NCBI GenBank assembly: GCA_950295325.1
Contig: OX485803.1
Location: 54,079,554 to 54,143,553 of the forward strand
From: Polytrichum commune
Taxonomy: Eukaryota > Streptophyta > Polytrichopsida > Polytrichales > Polytrichaceae
Direction of reading: 5' to 3'
DNA length: 64,000 nucleotides
Part shown: positions 32,381 through 42,035 of the stretch, piece after piece
Layout of the letters: each line of letters begins with the position of its first letter
How positions within the stretch are numbered: position 1 is the stretch's first letter
Program-made: the position numbers and the translations under genes
Notes under the pieces: generated by a model
What the model was told of the DNA's origin: nothing
The model's input: only the letters and a program-made list of their open reading frames with translations
Databases searched by the model: none

Positions 32381-34089
32381 TGTGAGCCCAAATTGAGGGC
32401 CCACATGTGCTTTTAAGCTTTAAAGTTAATAAATTAGGGGTTTGGATTTTCTATTACATATTCAAAAAGTAAAAAGAGTGTTATGTTGAAATTTAAATGT
32501 AGAAGTAAGGGGTAGGCTAGATTGTTATTAGTTATGGTTAAAGGGTGAAGTTGGGATTTCATTAATTAGTTAGTCGGGTTAATAGGATTAGACCTTAGAG
32601 TTTAATGAGCTGGGTTAATTAGGCTAGATTAGGCATGGTCAGTGTTTGTTTTAGGGGGGGGGGCCTGTACCCCTAGATTTTTCAGGAGCTCGGGATCGGG
32701 ACTGTAGAACGGTTGGAGGCGGCCTCTCTGAGGAGGAGTGTGTGCTGGTTCGGGAGAAGAAGGTGCGGGGGCCGGGGTGGCGGCGAAGCCCTGCTAACAT
32801 GCCGAGTTTTCTATGTCTGGAGCATTGCGGCAGTAAGCCGCAACCAAGGTACCTCGGGACAACACACTGCTGATGGTGTACACTCATAAAAAGGGGGAGA
32901 AGGGAAATGTGAAGTAGGCTGCGAACAAGAAGGGGAAGAGATAAGCGTGAAGAAGGAGCTTAGGAGGAGGCGCTGTCGAATTCCCGACTACATATCACCC
33001 TCATCAACGGGTGAATTGCCAGGAGAGAAAATAGGGGGGGAGAAGCTGGAGACTGTGGGGCAGTCTGATTTTTGTCGTGAATTCTCGATCCTTGGTGGTT
33101 GGCTGCAAGATTGAAGTGATGTGGACAGGAGATCAGTAAGGGAGGTCAGAATAACTTGAACCCTCGCCGGAGGAAAGTAGGCTGGAATTTGAAGGAGAAG
33201 GTTGCTACCTCTGGCGGATGCGGAACAGGGCGGCTCAACCGGATCTGAGAGCTGATGGGCAGCTGCTTATCGAATCACAAGGGACTGGATGTGAGGTCTC
33301 TCGGCAATTGGTGGTGTCCTTGCTGTGGACTCGAAGGGTTGCACTGGAAGATGTGCCCTCGGAATTGAGGAGAAATTCAGGATGAAGGACTTCCTATCGG
33401 GGAGAATCTAACAACAATGCAACGTTGACATCGGAAGTAGACTGGAAAAATGCAGTTGAGTGAGGGAGGCAATCGGCATTTGCCCCTGGAGTTGCTGGAT
33501 TGATCCCCGAAGAGTAACAGTTCAGTGCTGAACTCCCCAGAGGAGGCTAAGGCTGCGGGTTGCACTTCAGCTTAAGCTGGGAGGTGCCATTACTGTCGGG
33601 ACGAGGGAAATCCAGCAGGGTCGGAGCTGAGGCGACTCATAGTCCAGAACAGGGGATAAGTCAATCAGTTGGTAATTTAAAGGTTAGGACTAGAGCTTGT
33701 TTGAGTTGGGTAGGTAGTTCGGTTGGAGGAGGATTAGGTAGGGGTTGGATTAAAGGGATATGGATGGGCAAGCCAAAGGTGCAACTGGTGAGGCCTTTAT
33801 GCCATTATGAAATAGTTAGCTTAGTTAATTACTTCAATTATTGTGGGGTGGAGGCTTAGGAGTGAGTGTTCATTGGATGAGTGTGTGTGGCAATAATAAT
33901 GAGCAAGTGGAGTATTTTTAAATACTTATCACCTCATGCTCTTTGAATAAAGAGTTGTGTGTTTTGAGATTTACATTGGAGGGCACAAGGTGCCTCATGC
34001 GCATGGTTGAGTGTGGTCATTCAAGCATGTGCAAGCCATAGACCTTCACCCGGACTACAACGCATAAGGGTGGGAGTTTAGGCCTCACA
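32381..34089 (+). mobile_element. TG...CA element with 5-bp TSD, probable solo LTR (family L, copy 2)
   Basis: Starts TGTGAGCCCAAATTG and ends GGCCTCACA, with ACAAT at both flanks (32376-32380 and 34090-34094). An AATAAA signal lies at 33946-33951, preceded by AGTATTTTTAAATACT, a small hairpin. The ends align with the copy at 27769. A GC-rich block at about 32650-33640 has no counterpart in the first copy and may be captured or inserted sequence. No protein domain was recognised in it. Confidence 0.78.
32650..33640. other. GC-rich block inside LTR-like element 2
   Basis: The block begins at a G-run (about 32656-32664) and differs sharply in base composition from its AT-rich host. Its borders fall within otherwise alignable LTR-like sequence. 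Short ORFs occur on both strands without domains. It could be a transduced gene fragment or another insertion; no terminal repeats were found. Confidence 0.5.
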
Positions 34090-34094
34090 ACAAT

Positions 34095-34284
34095 CCTTAT
34101 AGGTTCTTGCTTGAAATGAATATAGTTGAAACACAAAATCCTTAAATGGTCAATATTGGCCATACTTGATAGTTTATATGTACAAAGGTCCATAAATTAC
34201 ATGCTAAGTTGAGTTGAATCCTCTTTCAATCAATTACCAACTTGTCGAGAGGAAGAACTAGCAAAACCCTAGATGATGATGATG

Positions 34285-34315
<31 letters not shown>

Positions 34316-35564
34316 GTCCGATCATGGTTGAGGTGGTAAGTCCGGAACCAAAGAGCCATGACAAAAAACATTTTCTTGTAACTGATTATTAATCTACTTG
34401 ATACATGTCATTCTCATTTTCAAGCACTCTCATTGGCTGGAGCTCTGAAGATTCTCCTCAAACATATGTGGTTCTTATATCCTCGTTTCCCTCCCATTTG
34501 TTCTTCAATGTATCCCTCCCAATCATGGGTTGCACGTGTTTCAAACTTCTTTCATCCATTATTGTGTTTGAAGCTTGCAATCTTTGTTGCGCATTTGTTA
34601 GGAGCATGGTTAGGATCAAATATTTCATTTGCTAATGAAGTCCACATGTGCCAAAATAAAATTGTGTGGATACCCACAATTAGTGTTCTTCATTCAAAGC
34701 AAGATATCGTGGCTTAGCGGCATCTCTAAAGAAGAGATAAATTTGGTATTACATTTATTAATATGTTGTTTGTTTTTGAGTTGGATTTTGCACTTGCATG
34801 TTGGAATGTTTTTGTGTCTTCATCTTCAGTACAAATTACAATATGGTGGTGGTGTTTGTGAATGGAGCCCTATACTGCATATTGGTTTGTTGTCCACAAA
34901 GGCTTGTGGAACGAAGGTCGGCAAGTGCAATCACTCACCAAAGCATGATGTGTGAGTTGGAGAAATCAATGATTTCTTTGGCCCAAAGCATTGCAAGAAT
35001 GGGTGGGTATACAATGACAAGTAGACCCTGAAGAAGTGGCACAAATAAAGGATTTGTATCCAAAAATAACTGACAAGAGTATGGCTCAAAATGGGCCGTT
35101 AATGAATCAATTTGCAACAACCATTATAACACAGTGCAAAATTATTAAAGTCAATTGGGCTCATTATTGTGAATTTGTGCAACTACATACTGAACCTTAG
35201 AATCACAAAAGTAAAGTGTGTCAAACATAATGTTGACGAGGTAGGAATTGTTGTCAACAAACTGATACCTCTTCCTATGCCTCTGTTATCAAATTCATAG
35301 AGTTTTTTTTTTTTTTTTTTTTCCCAAATGTCCAAAGTATTCATAGTTCTTTTAATTTTGATAAGAGTGAGGTTGTAGCAATCAACCCACCAAATTGGTG
35401 ACCAAGTGAGATGCAAAACTTGAATGGACTCCTTGTAGCAAAGAGCTGTGCTAGGGATGATATCACAACAACCATAGGGGAGTTGTGTTCATTGAAGGAT
35501 AATGCATAATGAGATTTGAGAAGAGCATGACTAGCACTTTTTAATTGAACCTTAATGTAGCTAT
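34095..35564. other. Non-coding stretch with microsatellites
   Basis: A GAT/AAT microsatellite occupies about 34274-34314 and a T-run about 35300-35322. ORFs of up to 108 codons (34629-34955) have no recognised domain. Confidence 0.4.
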
Positions 35565-35632
35565 ATAGAAATATGAAGGAAGAAGCATGAGAAAGAATAA
35601 GGTTAGAATAAGGCTACCATGCTAGTCCAAAG
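35565..35632 (+). repeat. Direct repeat upstream of the copia remnant
   Basis: GAAGCATGAGAAAGAATAAG and flanking bases match 37858-37923 downstream of the copia pol remnant, at an offset of 2294 bases. The similarity includes the purine-rich stretch before TGAGAAAG on both sides, so each copy looks like a polypurine tract plus LTR start. Identity fades after about 68 bases. Confidence 0.65.
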
Positions 35633-35968
35633 ATGGATAAAAATTAATCTCATATTATTTATGTGAACCAATGAAGAGAAGAAAAACAATAAAAGGCAAA
35701 GCAAGGAGAGCATGAGATCATCTCACTCCAAACATTGTTTCATATACCTTTGTATAGGTATCTATACTTGTGCAATCTTATCTCTTATTGATTCCAATAG
35801 GTTATGGGCCTACCATGCAAGTGAAGTGCCTAGAGATTTGATTGCATTTGAATTTGCGGAGTGGATCTTGAGGAGTTGGCGCTCTGGAGGTGTTCAAGGT
35901 CGCATTTTGTTGTTAAGCATTTCTTGTTTTTTGTTTTTTTACTTGAATGTATGTTTGATGCAAGAGTA

Positions 35969-36290
35969 TGTGATTTGAGTTTCTTGAGTGTTGAGAGGTT
36001 TATTTAAGAGGTTTGGAGGTGTTTAGACTTCAAGCATTCGACTTAAATGTTTTGAGCGTTCAAAAGTTTCTTTGAGAGCTTTGAAGGTGTTTAGACTCCA
36101 ATAGCACATGATTTGAGAGGCTTGAGTTTTGAGAGATTTATCTGAGAGGTTTAATGGTGTTTAGAATTTAAAATATTTTACTTGAATGTTTTGAGCGTTC
36201 AAGAGTTTCTTTGAGAGCTTTGAAAGTGTTTAAAGTCCAAAACACATAACTTGAGAGGCTTGAGTTTTGAGAAATTTATTTGAGAACGTA
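35969..36290. repeat. Tandem repeat, 139-bp period, about 2.3 copies
   Basis: TTTTGAGCGTTCAA, TTTCTTTGAGAGCTTTGAA and GAGAGGCTTGAGTTTTGAGA recur at 139-base spacing just upstream of the copia pol remnant. Confidence 0.85.
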
Positions 36291-36381
36291 AGGTGAATTT
36301 GAGTTGAAGAGACTCATTTGAGTGATTTGAGATAACGGTACAAGGGAATTGACCAAATTTCCAAATGATCGCAAGAGTGAA

Positions 36382-37857
36382 GAATACAAATGAGTATTCT
36401 GCACTAAAAATGATGCATTGGATGAAATTCTTAGGTATAAGGCACGGTTAGTATCAAAGGGATATTCTCAAGTGGCCAGAGTGAATTTTAATGAGACTTT
36501 TGTTCCCGTGGCCAAGTTTATCACCATTAGATGCATTCTCTTATTAGGAGCGACCATGGATTGAGAGATCTACCAAATGAATGTAAAAATGAAGTTTTTG
36601 AATAGAATATTGGAGGTGGAGATTTATATGGATCCACCGGAGGGTTTCGCACAAGAGGGGAAACAAGACCTTGTGTGCAAACTTAAAAAAACTTCGTATG
36701 GGCTCAAGCAATCACCGAGGGCGTGGTACCATTGTATCGACTCGGTCATTTTTCATTAACGAGGGTTTTTGTAGGAGCCGAGCGGATCATTCGTTGTATA
36801 TCAAACAAATGAATGAGTATTTGTTGGTGGCAATCTTCCACGTAGATGATTTGATCATATTGGCAAGTAATGTAACCTAATTAAAGTGGCTCAAATCGGA
36901 GCTCGAGAAATATTTGAGATGAATGATCTCAAAGAATTGCATTATTGCCTAGGAGTAAAACTTGAAAGGAATAGAGAAGCATGTACCATCACCATGAACT
37001 AAAGGAGCTACATCGAAGAGGTCCTCAAACTGTTTAACATAAAAAAATGCAAACTGGTCGGAACTCCGTTCGATATGAATTCAAAATTGTTACAACTTTT
37101 GGATGAAGAATTTTTTAATGTGCAAAGGGAAATGAAAGGTGTTCCATACAAAACCGGGGTAGGATCTCTTATGTATGCAATGGTGGCCATGAGGGCCGAT
37201 ATTATATTTCGGTGTGTAAGGTGAGTCATTCATGTCGAAGGCCGGTCCACTGCATTGGATGACCATGGAACGCATCATGAGGTATTTGAAGGGCAGTTTG
37301 GACTGCAAATTATGCCTTGGAGGCAACTTGGATATTGTTTTGAGAGGTTTTTGCGATGTGGATTGGGCGGGAGATGCAAACAACCGGCCATTCACCATGG
37401 GGAACGTGGATTTTGTTGGCGTTGGAATCATTTCGTGGAAATGCAAGAAACAACCAACCATTGTATTGTCTACGACGGAGGCGGAGTACATGACTACTAG
37501 CCATTGTACTAAGAAAGCGGTTTGGCTTAGGCAACTTTTGGCGGATGTGGGATATGTACATGAAAGACCGATATTCATCATGTGTGACAATCAAGGATGT
37601 ATAGCACTTGCAAAGAGTCCTACACACCATTCTCGTATCAAACATATCGATGTACAACATCACTTCATTGGAGAGAAACTAAAAAACCAAGAGATATGTT
37701 TGAAGTATTGTCCAATAGAGGATATGATAGCGGACGTGCTAACCAAACCACTTGCAAAGGATAGGCATCAAATATTAACAACATCAATGGCTTTAAAAGC
37801 CTTTGACTACTTGCAAAGTGGGAGTGTAGAGGGTAGAGCATTAGATTTCTTATAGTC
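36382..37857 (+). pseudogene. Ty1/copia pol remnant: reverse transcriptase and RNase H
   Basis: Reverse transcriptase begins with YKARLVSKGYSQVARVNFNE and FVPVAKFITIRC, then MDPPEGFAQEG, YGLKQSPRAWY and HVDDLIILASN, where HVDD replaces the usual YVDD. RNase H follows at 37232-37855 with DVDWAGD, LSTTEAEYM and CDNQGCIALAKSP, and ends with ADVLTKPLAKDRH. A TGA at 36561-36563 sits where Trp is usual before EIYQM, and a frameshift falls near 36750. Further stops occur before 37232. Gag, protease and integrase are absent upstream, so this is a truncated fossil. Confidence 0.95.
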
Positions 37858-37923
37858 AATAGAAATATAAAGAAAGAGGCATGAGAAAGAATAAGGATAG
37901 AATAAGGTTACTATGCTAGTTCC
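37858..37923 (+). repeat. Direct repeat downstream of the copia remnant (LTR start)
   Basis: Follows the pol stop codon: a purine-rich tract AAAGAAAGAGGCA then TGAGAAAGAATAAGG, the expected layout of a polypurine tract and 3' LTR start. Partner of 35565-35632. Confidence 0.6.
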
Positions 37924-38246
37924 ATGACCATGTTTTTTATGTACTAATGATGCCATGCCCCTTCATAACATTATTTAATTGCATGGTTGTGATTCATTCT
38001 ATATTTAGCATTGGACATGGGCCTCAACTATCTTATCTTCATGGGAAGAAACTTAGAAAATAGGAAGAAAATGATGCCGGTACGAATAATGAATAGTGCC
38101 AATTTGAATAATAAGAATATTATGAATGGTATCAGTATTTTCAATGATAGTGTTGCTATGAATAGCAATTATAGGGAATAATATTGGGATGAACAATGTA
38201 TTCCCTATATGAATAGTGATTCTTGCAAATAGTGGTAGGAGTGTAA
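37924..38246. other. Non-coding stretch, AAT/GAATA-rich
   Basis: Low-complexity AT-rich sequence with repeated GAATAGT/GAATAAT motifs; no gene. Confidence 0.4.
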
Positions 38247-38626
38247 GGGTGAGTTTCCATGTAGGCAACTCGCCCACCAGATTCTAGAGTGAATAAGGAC
38301 AACCCCGCCCAAATGTAGAGGGAATCTAGTGGGGTGGGGTTCGTGTGTGTGAACTAGCTTCTCCCATCTTCTCAAATCCAAGCCCACCTACTGACCTTCT
38401 CCTCCTTCTAAAACTGATCTTCAAACCTTCCGTGACTGACACTTCTAGGTTGAAGATTCTTTAGTGAACGCATGAAAGTTTAGGGGCCCGTGTCTATGGC
38501 CCTCCACATTCTAATGGACCGCCATATTGTGGTTGGATGGCAGCTTGTGCTTAACTACACGCAAACACCTCGGACCCACTATTTTCTAGAATCTAGTGGG
38601 CGAGCAACCTACATGAAAATTCACCC
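38247..38626 (+). mobile_element. Tourist-like MITE family B, copy 1
   Basis: Terminal inverted repeats of about 40 bp: the left end GGGTGAGTTTCCATGTAGGC pairs with the right end, whose reverse complement is GGGTGAATTTTCATGTAGGT; both continue to TCTAGA. TAA lies to the left and TCA to the right, a near match to a TWA duplication. It is 380 bp, without coding capacity, and opposite in internal orientation to the copy at 38791. Confidence 0.82.
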
Positions 38627-38790
38627 TCAGCCCTGCCGGAGGGGGGCCAACATAACATTATTTAGTCATGTGGGTCGGTTTTGTGACCTTGGAATATGTC
38701 AATTATATTATGTGGGCCCCTAAAGAAAAATGGGTATATGTTTTTACTATTCATACATTCATACAAAACTTGGAAATTTGGGTGGAGTTA

Positions 38791-39194
38791 GGGTGAGTTT
38801 CTATGTAGGCTACTTGCCCCCTAGATTCTAGAAAATAATGGGTTGGAGGTGTTTGCATGTACTTAACCTTAAGCCACTGTCCAACCATATTTAGAGTGCG
38901 GTCCGCTAGAATGTGGAGGTCCGTGGACATGGCCCCCTAGACTTCCAAGTGTTCACTGAAGAGTCTTCAACCTACAATTGCCGGTCACTGAAGGTTTTGA
39001 AGACCGGTTTTAAAAGGAGAAGGAGGTTTTAAGCTAGAGGAGGATGTTAATAGGTGGACTTGGATGTGAGAAGATGGGAGTAGCTAATTGGCACATATGA
39101 ACCCCACCCCACTAGACTCCCCCTACACTTGGTCAGGTTTGTCCTTATTCACACTAGAATCTAGTGGGCGAGCGGCCTACATGGAAACTCAACC
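38791..39194 (-). mobile_element. Tourist-like MITE family B, copy 2
   Basis: Left end GGGTGAGTTTCTATGTAGGC and right end GGCCTACATGGAAACTCAACC form the same inverted repeats as copy 1, but the interior is in the opposite orientation. TTA precedes and TAA follows. It directly abuts MITE family A copy 2. Confidence 0.82.
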
Positions 39195-39197
39195 TAA

Positions 39198-39696
39198 GAG
39201 TCACTTCACACATGAGCCAAGAGCCGTGACCCTGAAATTGTGAGAGCCCAAAAGAAAGTGTCCGAAGGCCGTCCCAACACACCTCCAAAATCATGTAGTG
39301 TGGTCACAAACCCTCAAGTGTAGTGTGAAGTCATATGTGACCGGACCCTCAACCAAATGCTATTTCAATGAATTTCTATTCATGCGGGTCCTCACACATG
39401 ATAAAATAGAATAAAGCAACGGTTGTGAGCTTTCCAAGTACCACAATCTCCCGGTTTTGTGTTAAACCTACCTCCAAGAGGTGGTTTTTGAAAATAGTCC
39501 AAGCGACCATGAAACATGTTCCAATTGATGCCATGTAGAAATCCATGTAGACTTTACATCCATCTTGCATTCATATACTCTGTTGGTCCCTCAAGCTTAG
39601 TGTGAAGCAAACTTGGACCGGCTCCGCCTTTTCCACCAATGAGAATGCTTGAAGTGTAATGGTCACGGGCTCTCAGCCTCGTGTGTAGAGTGGCCC
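39198..39696 (+). mobile_element. MITE family A, copy 2
   Basis: Nearly full-length match to 29996-30497 (for example AAGGCCGTCCCAACACACCT and CCTACCTCCAAGAGGTGG). TAA flanks both ends (39195-39197 and 39697-39699), a perfect TWA target duplication for a PIF/Harbinger-mobilised MITE. The left TAA is shared with the end of MITE B copy 2. Confidence 0.85.
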
Positions 39697-39699
39697 TAA

Positions 39700-40186
39700 A
39701 TCTTCTGAGGAGCAGCAGGCATTAATTCTCAATTTTTGACAGAAGCACGGACCCGCCACACTTGAGTTCCTGTACTAACTGCAGCATTGCGATTCGTCCC
39801 ATGTTGAAATTTCGTGCAGTGCAATCTCTGTTACCACAGGCAACTTTGTTAAAATAAACTTTCAGCATAGTAGTAAATCATGCCATTCCAAGTAGAACGT
39901 GTCCTTGCTTGGATATTTTGATCACAGTTTTTTTGGTTTAAAAACTCACTTATTTGATGAGAAAGCCTGGAACACAGAATACATACTTTAGTTTACTTAC
40001 ACTGTGTATGTACATTGTGACACAGTATGACACCGTTTATGGTATTTAGTGTCACACACTTTTTGTGAAGGGCCTAAACTACATACCTAGAGGTCTCAAA
40101 GCGTCACACGTGTTACTTGCCGATATGATTCCATTTGTGAACATAATTAGCTCCTTCAAGTGAAAAAAAACCCTTCATTATGACAT
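39700..40186. other. Non-coding stretch, no gene recognised
   Basis: A short block near 40029-40085 (ATGGTATTTAGTGTCAC, GTGAAGGGCCTAA) resembles 49269-49320. Otherwise nothing recognisable. Confidence 0.4.
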
Positions 40187-40507
40187 TTATGGCCGGTTTA
40201 CACCATGGACAATGGACTCGGACCATGGAAGATGGTATTTTTCATGGTCCGATTTGATGGTCTGACTTCCATGGTCCGATTTCTTAAAAAACCAATGTAC
40301 AAAGCCCTTGGCCCCCTCACGAGGTGTGGACCAGGAGGAATGACCATGCACCAAAATATGAATTTGCTGATGTTTTTAATGTATGCTCAGAAAGGGCAGT
40401 ATTGAAAAAAAATAAAAAATCAAGTTTCACCATTCTCTTGTTTTCTCTTGGCTTCATTTTTCTTCACTTCTTGTTTTCGCTTGTTTTCAACTTGAGTTTT
40501 AGCGAGC

Positions 40508-41534
40508 ATGGTTGCAATGAAGGAGAGGAGGAGACTTATTTTTCTCTTAGGATTATACATATTTTTGTACATGCTTGTGAAGCATGTTGTAGACATTCAA
40601 GCATTGCTTTTGCAGGGCGAATGGGAGAAGTTTGCAATTTTGAGCTTGGTTTATGAGAATATGGGCCTTAGAGATAGGAGCATATGGAGTCAACAATGGA
40701 TGTATGGATTTGTAGACCACTTGTTGTTGGATTCGTGAACGAAAAAATAGTTTAGGAAACGAACTCAAGTGACAAACATTACATTTGAATTTTTGTGTGA
40801 AAGGTTGGGTCCCTTTTTAACAAAATAATATACATTATTGTGTTAGTGCAAGAGAGGGTAGCGATGTCATTGCATAGGTTGGGTAGTGGTGATGGATTGC
40901 AAAACATAAGAGACTTGCAGGGAGTCCATAATAATATATTGTCAAAAATATTAAGGGAATTATGAATAACTGTTTGGAGGCATCTTCAAGCAGTCTTTGT
41001 GCAAACTCCAAGTAAATCATAGTTTAGGATTTTAGCTTCAAGGTTTGAGCAATTGCATGGTATATATTATATCATAAAGACAATAGATGGATTACATATT
41101 TATGTTTTAGCTTTAGTAGTTGGCGAAGAAGACTACTAGTGTATGAAGTTTTTTCATTCAACAATTTTATAGTGAACTGTCAGATCAAATTGTATGTTCT
41201 AGGATTATGGGTTTGGATGGACAAAAAGTCTTTACAATTGGATTGTTTTTCGTGTTACAAAAATTGGACGTGCATGCACAAAAGGAAATTTTCAATCATA
41301 TAAATTTATAGGAGATGATGCATATCCAGTGAGGCCTCGGGTATACAATTTAACTAAAAGTGAAAAGATTGCATTATCCAAAAATAAAGTAAATTGGAAT
41401 TTTAATCATGCTTCAACCAAAATGTGTATAGAACATGCATATGGGATTTTGAAGGGGAAATGAAGGTTGATAATAAAGCAATCCAAAAAACCTTTGAGGA
41501 ATATGTTCGATATTATAGCAACTTGCATAGTATT
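40508..41534 (+). pseudogene. Harbinger transposase pseudogene, 5' part
   Basis: Pieces in several frames: ITFEFLCERLGPFL (about 40785-40825), an IDGLHIY-like first-Asp region (about 41080), FIGDDAYPVRPRVYN with the second Asp (about 41306-41350), WNFNHASTKMCIEHAYGILKGK with the catalytic Glu (about 41396-41460), then a TCIVF-type end where the nested element begins. Many stops and frameshifts are present. It shares order and spacing with the transposases at 22885 and 54568 but is far more decayed, so it is the oldest of the three. Confidence 0.85.
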
Positions 41535-41844
41535 TGTGGGAGCCCAAAAATCCACGGAAGTCCGGATTGGCTTCCTAACCGGATTAATACCCGGATAATA
41601 CCATGAGGTTGTTATTAAAGTAAGGTTTCCTAGGGTAGGTTAGTTGTTTTAAGAAATAAGGTTCTAGGCATCCGCCTTACGCGTTAAAATGGTTAAAACG
41701 GACACTTTGGCCGGACCGGATATTGACCAGGGAAGACCGTTTAGGAACGGTCCGGTCCGGAGCGTCCGGACCGGGAGGCGGTTACAACGGACTCCGAATG
41801 GTTGCGGAGGAAACGGTTACGGAACCAGACCCGTGAGGAGGAGA

Positions 41845-41865
41845 GAGAGAGTACTTAAGAGAAAT
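41845..41865 (+). promoter_or_regulatory. Candidate promoter box of the CCGGA-rich element
   Basis: TACTTAAG (41852-41859) after a GA-run lies about 180 bases upstream of the ORF start. The same TACTTAAGG box follows a CT-rich tract at 28160 in the LTR-like element and recurs at 44342. Function is inferred only from recurrence. Confidence 0.35.
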
Positions 41866-42035
41866 TTTCCTCGTCTCCAAGCCATTTGCGCGAGCGGCAT
41901 TGTTGAGAGAACGAGTGGTGAGTTGCTTTTCCGAGTCACCAACAGTTGGTTTGCTGGGATTCCGAAGTGATTAGCGGGTAGAATTTCAGAGGAAAGAATC
42001 CGGGGATTGTTGAAGGTTTGATGGTGTGAAGCAAA

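Noticed and set aside
27769-34089. The two TG...CA elements as the paired LTRs of one retrotransposon
   Set aside because: Each has its own complete 5-bp duplication, and the sequence between them holds MITEs and dispersed repeats but no retroelement genes.
34274-34314. GAT/AAT array as a CRISPR-like or structured repeat
   Set aside because: A simple microsatellite with no spacers.
34405-34955. Hydrophobic small ORFs that could be membrane proteins
   Set aside because: Hydrophobicity follows from T-rich composition; three overlapping frames give equally hydrophobic peptides.
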